This document shows, piece by piece, positions 60,687 through 64,000 of a stretch of 64,000 nucleotides of DNA. The position numbers and the translations under genes were made by a program. Below the pieces are notes generated by a model, which made no database searches, was not told the DNA's origin, and was given only the letters and a program-made list of their open reading frames with translations. How positions within the stretch are numbered: the stretch's first letter is position 1; each line of letters opens with the position of its first letter. Source of the stretch: Citrobacter freundii ATCC 8090 = MTCC 1658 = NBRC 12681 (GTDB lineage: Bacteria > Pseudomonadota > Gammaproteobacteria > Enterobacterales > Enterobacteriaceae); contig NZ_CP049015.1 of the NCBI RefSeq assembly GCF_011064845.1, forward strand, positions 2,666,001-2,730,000, given 5' to 3'.

Positions 60687-62123
60687 ATGACGTCACTACT
60701 TTCCAAAGCCAACGAAGCCTTAAGCCAGCAGAAAGACCTTGTAAACCCGCGCTGGTATCCACGCTATCACCTCGCCCCTCCGGCGGGCTGGATGAATGAC
60801 CCTAACGGCCTGTCCTGGTTTGATGGTTACTACCATGCGTTCTATCAGCACTATCCGCGGCAGCCGGTCTGGGGACCAATGCACTGGGGTCATGCGCGCA
60901 GCCGCGATATGGTGAACTGGGAACACTTACCCATCGCACTGGCACCAGAAGGGCCGGAAGATAAAGACGGCTGTTTTTCCGGTTCAGCGGTGGTTGAAGG
61001 CAATAAGCTGGCCCTTATCTACACCGGACACAAGTTTGACGGCGAGGCGAAAGAGGAAAACCTGTATCAGGTACAGTGCCTGGCCACCAGCACCGACGGG
61101 ATTCACTTTGAACGCCAGGGCATGATTCTGGATACCCCGCGAGGCGTACACCATTTTCGCGATCCGAAAGTCTGGCAAGAGGGAGACAGCTGGTACATGG
61201 TGGTGGGTGCCCGGGTCGATGACGTAGGCGAAGTACAGCTCTATCGCTCGCAGGATCTACAGCACTGGCAGCTTGCCAGCACGCTCGGCAGGGCCGATGA
61301 CGGCATGGGCTACATGTGGGAGTGCCCGGACCTCTTCCCACTGAACGATAAGCTCGTCTTCATGTTCTCGCCGCAGGGCATCGCCGCGGACGGATACGAT
61401 TACCGTAACCTGTTCCAGAGCGGCTATATGGTCGGCGAATGGCAGGATAACCATCAGTTCCACGTTACCCAACCCTTCCAGGAGATGGATCACGGGCATG
61501 ATTTTTACGCCCCTCAGTCATTTATCACTCCGGACGGTCGCCGCGTGGTGATCGGCTGGCTGTCGATGTGGGAATCGCCAATGCCAGAACAAGCCGACGG
61601 CTGGGCGGGCATGCTTACTCTTCCCCGGGAAGTGACGCTCGATGCAGATCTGCGGCTGCGCATGAACCCGGTCAAAGAGCTGGAGGCATTACGCGGTCAG
61701 CTTCATGTCTGGCCGGTCAGTGACCTGAACAATCGCACCCTGATGGTAGAAGAACAGGCGCACGCTCTCGAAGTCGAACTGAGCCTCGATATCGCCCGCA
61801 GCCATGCTGAACAGTATGGCATCGCGCTGGGTGACGGGCTGCGCGTCTTCGTCGATACCCAGGCACAGCGACTGGTGCTGGATCGTCGCTACCCGCAGCA
61901 TGGTCTCTCTGGTTATCGCAGCGTGCCGCTGCCAGTTGGTGACCTGCTGGATCTGCGCTTATTTATTGACAGCTCCTCGGTAGAGGTATTTGTCAATCAC
62001 GGTGAATATACCCTTAGCAGTCGTATTTATCCTGAACCGGACGATCGCCAACTGACCTTATTTAGCCAGAACGGACATGCCATTTTTAATAACGGGCATG
62101 CCTGGCCGCTCGCCGTCAATTAA
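60687..62123 (+). CDS. cscA: Sucrose-6-phosphate/sucrose hydrolase (invertase) CscA
   Basis: 478 residues from ATG 60687 (MTSLLSKANEALSQQKD), one longer than E. coli CscA; the open frame extends 36 codons upstream through the operator, which is not coding. GH32 family: nucleophile Asp38 in WMNDPNG, transition-state Asp in FRDPKVW and acid/base Glu in MWECPDLF, then the beta-sandwich domain with SSVEVFVNHG. No signal peptide, so it acts in the cytosol on sucrose imported unphosphorylated by CscB, giving glucose and fructose. First gene of cscAKB, repressed by CscR. Confidence 0.94.
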   Translation: MTSLLSKANEALSQQKDLVNPRWYPRYHLAPPAGWMNDPNGLSWFDGYYHAFYQHYPRQPVWGPMHWGHARSRDMVNWEHLPIALAPEGPEDKDGCFSGSAVVEGNKLALIYTGHKFDGEAKEENLYQVQCLATSTDGIHFERQGMILDTPRGVHHFRDPKVWQEGDSWYMVVGARVDDVGEVQLYRSQDLQHWQLASTLGRADDGMGYMWECPDLFPLNDKLVFMFSPQGIAADGYDYRNLFQSGYMVGEWQDNHQFHVTQPFQEMDHGHDFYAPQSFITPDGRRVVIGWLSMWESPMPEQADGWAGMLTLPREVTLDADLRLRMNPVKELEALRGQLHVWPVSDLNNRTLMVEEQAHALEVELSLDIARSHAEQYGIALGDGLRVFVDTQAQRLVLDRRYPQHGLSGYRSVPLPVGDLLDLRLFIDSSSVEVFVNHGEYTLSSRIYPEPDDRQLTLFSQNGHAIFNNGHAWPLAVN

Positions 62124-62153
62124 CCACCCGTCTCACTGCTTTGGGGAAAAATA

Positions 62154-63101
62154 ATGACAATCTGGACGCTTGGAGATGCCGTGGTGGATATGCTACCGCG
62201 CGACAATATGCAGTTTGAAGCCTGTGCGGGAGGCGCGCCCTTCAATGTGGCCATCGGCATCGCCCGCCTCGGCCATGACAGCGGCTTTATCGGCCGCGTA
62301 GGCAATGACACTTTTGGCCGCTTTCTGCATCAGACGCTGGTAACAGCGCAGGTGGATACAGGAAGTCTGGAGTTTGATGCACAACAGCACACCAGTACCG
62401 TACTGGTTTCACTGGCTCCCAACGGTGAGCGGCAGTTTGAGTTTTTAGTTAATCCGTCTGCCGATCAATTTCTCAGCCCGGCGAGCCTGCCCGACTTTGG
62501 TGCCGATATTCTGCACTTCTGCTCGCTGGCGCTGGTCGCCCCTGACTGCCGCGCCACCCTCACCCAGGCAATGGACGCATTGCGACAGGCCGGCGGTACG
62601 CTGAGCTTTGACATCAATCTGCGTCCGCAGATGTGGAGCAACGAGATGCAGATGTTTGACCTTGTCAGCGAGTTTGCCCGGCAGAGCGACATTCTGAAGA
62701 TGTCGGAAGAAGAGCTGCTGTGGCTAACACAAACTGACTGTCTTAGTAGCGCCTGCGAACGCCTGGCTGATTTTCCCGCACGCCTGAAAATCATCACCCG
62801 CGGCGCCGATGGCGCAATCGCTTTCTGGCAAAACCATAGGCTGACTTTAAGCGGCTATCTCGTCGACAGCATCGATACCACCGGCGCCGGTGACGCCTTT
62901 ATGGCCGGGCTGCTGGCGGCACTCGCCGGAGAAGGCTGGCCCACATCGACGTCAACGCTACTTCCGCTTATCGAGCAGGCCAGCGCTTGTGGTGCTCTGG
63001 CGACTACCCGGCGTGGCGCGCTAAGCGCGTTTCCCGACAGCCAACACCTGAGCAGCTTTATTCAGTCGCAACCGTCGCTACGGAGAACGATCACCCCGTA
63101 A
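62154..63101 (+). CDS. cscK: Fructokinase CscK
   Basis: 315 residues, PfkB ribokinase family. N-terminal GDAVVDMLP and GGAPFNVAIGIARLG, and the C-terminal ATP/anion-hole motif DTTGAGDAFMAGLL with the catalytic Asp. It phosphorylates the fructose released by CscA. 30 bases after cscA with GGGGAAAAATA as a weak ribosome binding region, 65 bases before cscB. Confidence 0.94.
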   Translation: MTIWTLGDAVVDMLPRDNMQFEACAGGAPFNVAIGIARLGHDSGFIGRVGNDTFGRFLHQTLVTAQVDTGSLEFDAQQHTSTVLVSLAPNGERQFEFLVNPSADQFLSPASLPDFGADILHFCSLALVAPDCRATLTQAMDALRQAGGTLSFDINLRPQMWSNEMQMFDLVSEFARQSDILKMSEEELLWLTQTDCLSSACERLADFPARLKIITRGADGAIAFWQNHRLTLSGYLVDSIDTTGAGDAFMAGLLAALAGEGWPTSTSTLLPLIEQASACGALATTRRGALSAFPDSQHLSSFIQSQPSLRRTITP

Positions 63102-63166
63102 TAAAGCGCACTCGTTACGTCGTATCAGAAAGACCTTACAATGACCTGATCTGGATTGGAAAAATC

Positions 63167-64000
63167 ATGAAGATAAATATGCCGTTCAGTAATGATAAAT
63201 ATCGATACTCATCCGGGTATCTGCTCTTTTTCTTTGCCGCCTGGTCGTTGTGGTGGTCTTTTTATGCAATATGGCTAAAAAATAAACTTGGCCTGTCCGG
63301 AACGGAGCTGGGAATGCTGTATGCCGTAAACCAGTTTTTCAGCATGCTGTTTATGCTGGGCTACGGTTTTCTGCAGGATAAGCTCGGTACCCGCAAACCC
63401 CTTATCTGGATGATGGGGACTGTCATCACGCTCAGCGGTCCGTTCCTGATTTATGTTTATGAACCGCTGCTGGTCTCCAACTTCAAGCTTGGCATGGTGC
63501 TAGGCGCCATTTTCTTTGGCCTTGGCTATCTCGCCGGTTGCGGTCTGGTGGAAAGCTTCGTCGAGAAAGTGAGCCGTAAATTCAACTTTGAATTCGGCAC
63601 TGCTCGTTTCTGGGGATCGCTTGGCTACGCCGCAGGGACTTTTGTTGGCGGTATCTTCTTCAGCATCAACCCACACATTAACTTCTGGTGCGTGTCGGTC
63701 ATGGGGGTGTTATTCCTGGTGATTAACGTGGTGTTCAAAACCGACGCACCGGCCCCGGCATCCACGGATACACGTTCGCCCGAGCCAGACGCGCTGACCC
63801 GAAAGGATTTTCTCACCATCTTTAAAGATTCGCAGTTCTGGTTTTTCGTTATCTTTGTCGTCGGCACCTGGTCGTTCTATAGCATCTACGATCAGCAGAT
63901 GTTCCCGGTGTTTTACGCCAGCTTATTTGACGATCCCGAACTGGCACCACGCGTATACGGCTACCTCAACTCGGTACAAGTCTTTATGGAGGCCGTCGGT
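63167..64000 (+). CDS. cscB: Sucrose:proton symporter CscB, cut by the window edge
   Basis: First 278 codons of an open frame that runs off the window. ATG at 63167 (MKINMPFSNDKYRYSSGYLL). LacY-type oligosaccharide:H+ symporter: TM1 with FAAWSLWWSFYAIWLKNKLG, loop QDKLGTRKPLIW, GLGYLAGCGLVESF, FEFGTARFWGSLGYA and GTWSFYSIYDQQMFPVFY, all as in E. coli CscB. Six to seven helices are inside the window. It imports sucrose with a proton. Third gene of cscAKB. Confidence 0.94.
   Translation, partial: MKINMPFSNDKYRYSSGYLLFFFAAWSLWWSFYAIWLKNKLGLSGTELGMLYAVNQFFSMLFMLGYGFLQDKLGTRKPLIWMMGTVITLSGPFLIYVYEPLLVSNFKLGMVLGAIFFGLGYLAGCGLVESFVEKVSRKFNFEFGTARFWGSLGYAAGTFVGGIFFSINPHINFWCVSVMGVLFLVINVVFKTDAPAPASTDTRSPEPDALTRKDFLTIFKDSQFWFFVIFVVGTWSFYSIYDQQMFPVFYASLFDDPELAPRVYGYLNSVQVFMEAVG

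Overview
This is a chromosomal window from a member of the Enterobacteriaceae. Most proteins match, residue by residue as far as I can recall them, the Escherichia coli genes of the 27-28 min region (ompW-tonB-opp-adhE-hns-nar-cha-kdsA-hemA-prs-pth-ychF) at the distance expected for Citrobacter or Salmonella. A sucrose operon and a diaminobutyrate locus argue against Salmonella and E. coli K-12, so Citrobacter or a close relative is my best guess. No phage, insertion sequence, CRISPR array or rRNA was seen. Repeats are limited to REP/BIME palindromes, one ERIC element and rtT units in the tyrosine tRNA operon.

Layout. 1-618: the first codons of yeeN, then an AT-rich junction with decayed or tiny reading frames. 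619-7056: ompW, yciC, yciB, yciA, tonB, yciI, yciY, clsA, yciU (envelope and membrane functions). 7094-15018: a voltage-gated K+ channel with a C-terminal zinc ribbon, oppABCDF (oligopeptide import) and ychE. 15506-24792: adhE (fermentation), tdk, hns, galU, rssB-rssA, ychJ, purU. 24949-25506: two identical tRNA-Tyr genes, each followed by an rtT repeat. 25743-37091: the anaerobic nitrate respiration block, narGHJI and narK with the divergent narXL sensor-regulator pair, FNR sites and NarL heptamers. 37113-41789: ychO, ychN, a DUF1883 gene, chaC and chaA, with no chaB between the last two. 41888-47192: the leftward hemA-prfA-prmC-sirB2-sirB1-kdsA operon. 47404-51896: lolB, ispE, a tiny CxxC reading frame, prs, dauA. 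52017-56851: accessory locus ddc-dat with a divergent lysC-like aspartokinase. 56966-59316: ychH, pth, ychF. 59517-64000: cscR divergent from cscA-cscK-cscB, with cscB cut by the window edge.

The most interesting part is 52017-56851. An aspartokinase III paralogue sits head to head with L-2,4-diaminobutyrate aminotransferase and decarboxylase. With the housekeeping aspartate-semialdehyde dehydrogenase these would make 1,3-diaminopropane from aspartate. The kinase appears to have been released from lysine control twice. Its 5' leader keeps only the 3' part of a lysC-type lysine riboswitch leader, and several allosteric-site positions where feedback-resistant E. coli LysC mutations are known differ here (K322, S327 and A356 in place of Met318, Gly323 and Thr352). 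I read this as a duplicated, deregulated lysC recruited to a diamine pathway. The comparison with E. coli LysC and its leader is from memory.

Otherwise the window is well-conserved core genome. Gene starts were moved from the longest open frame to the family start wherever a ribosome binding site and homology supported it. Function statements for known families rest on established knowledge of the E. coli or Salmonella orthologue.
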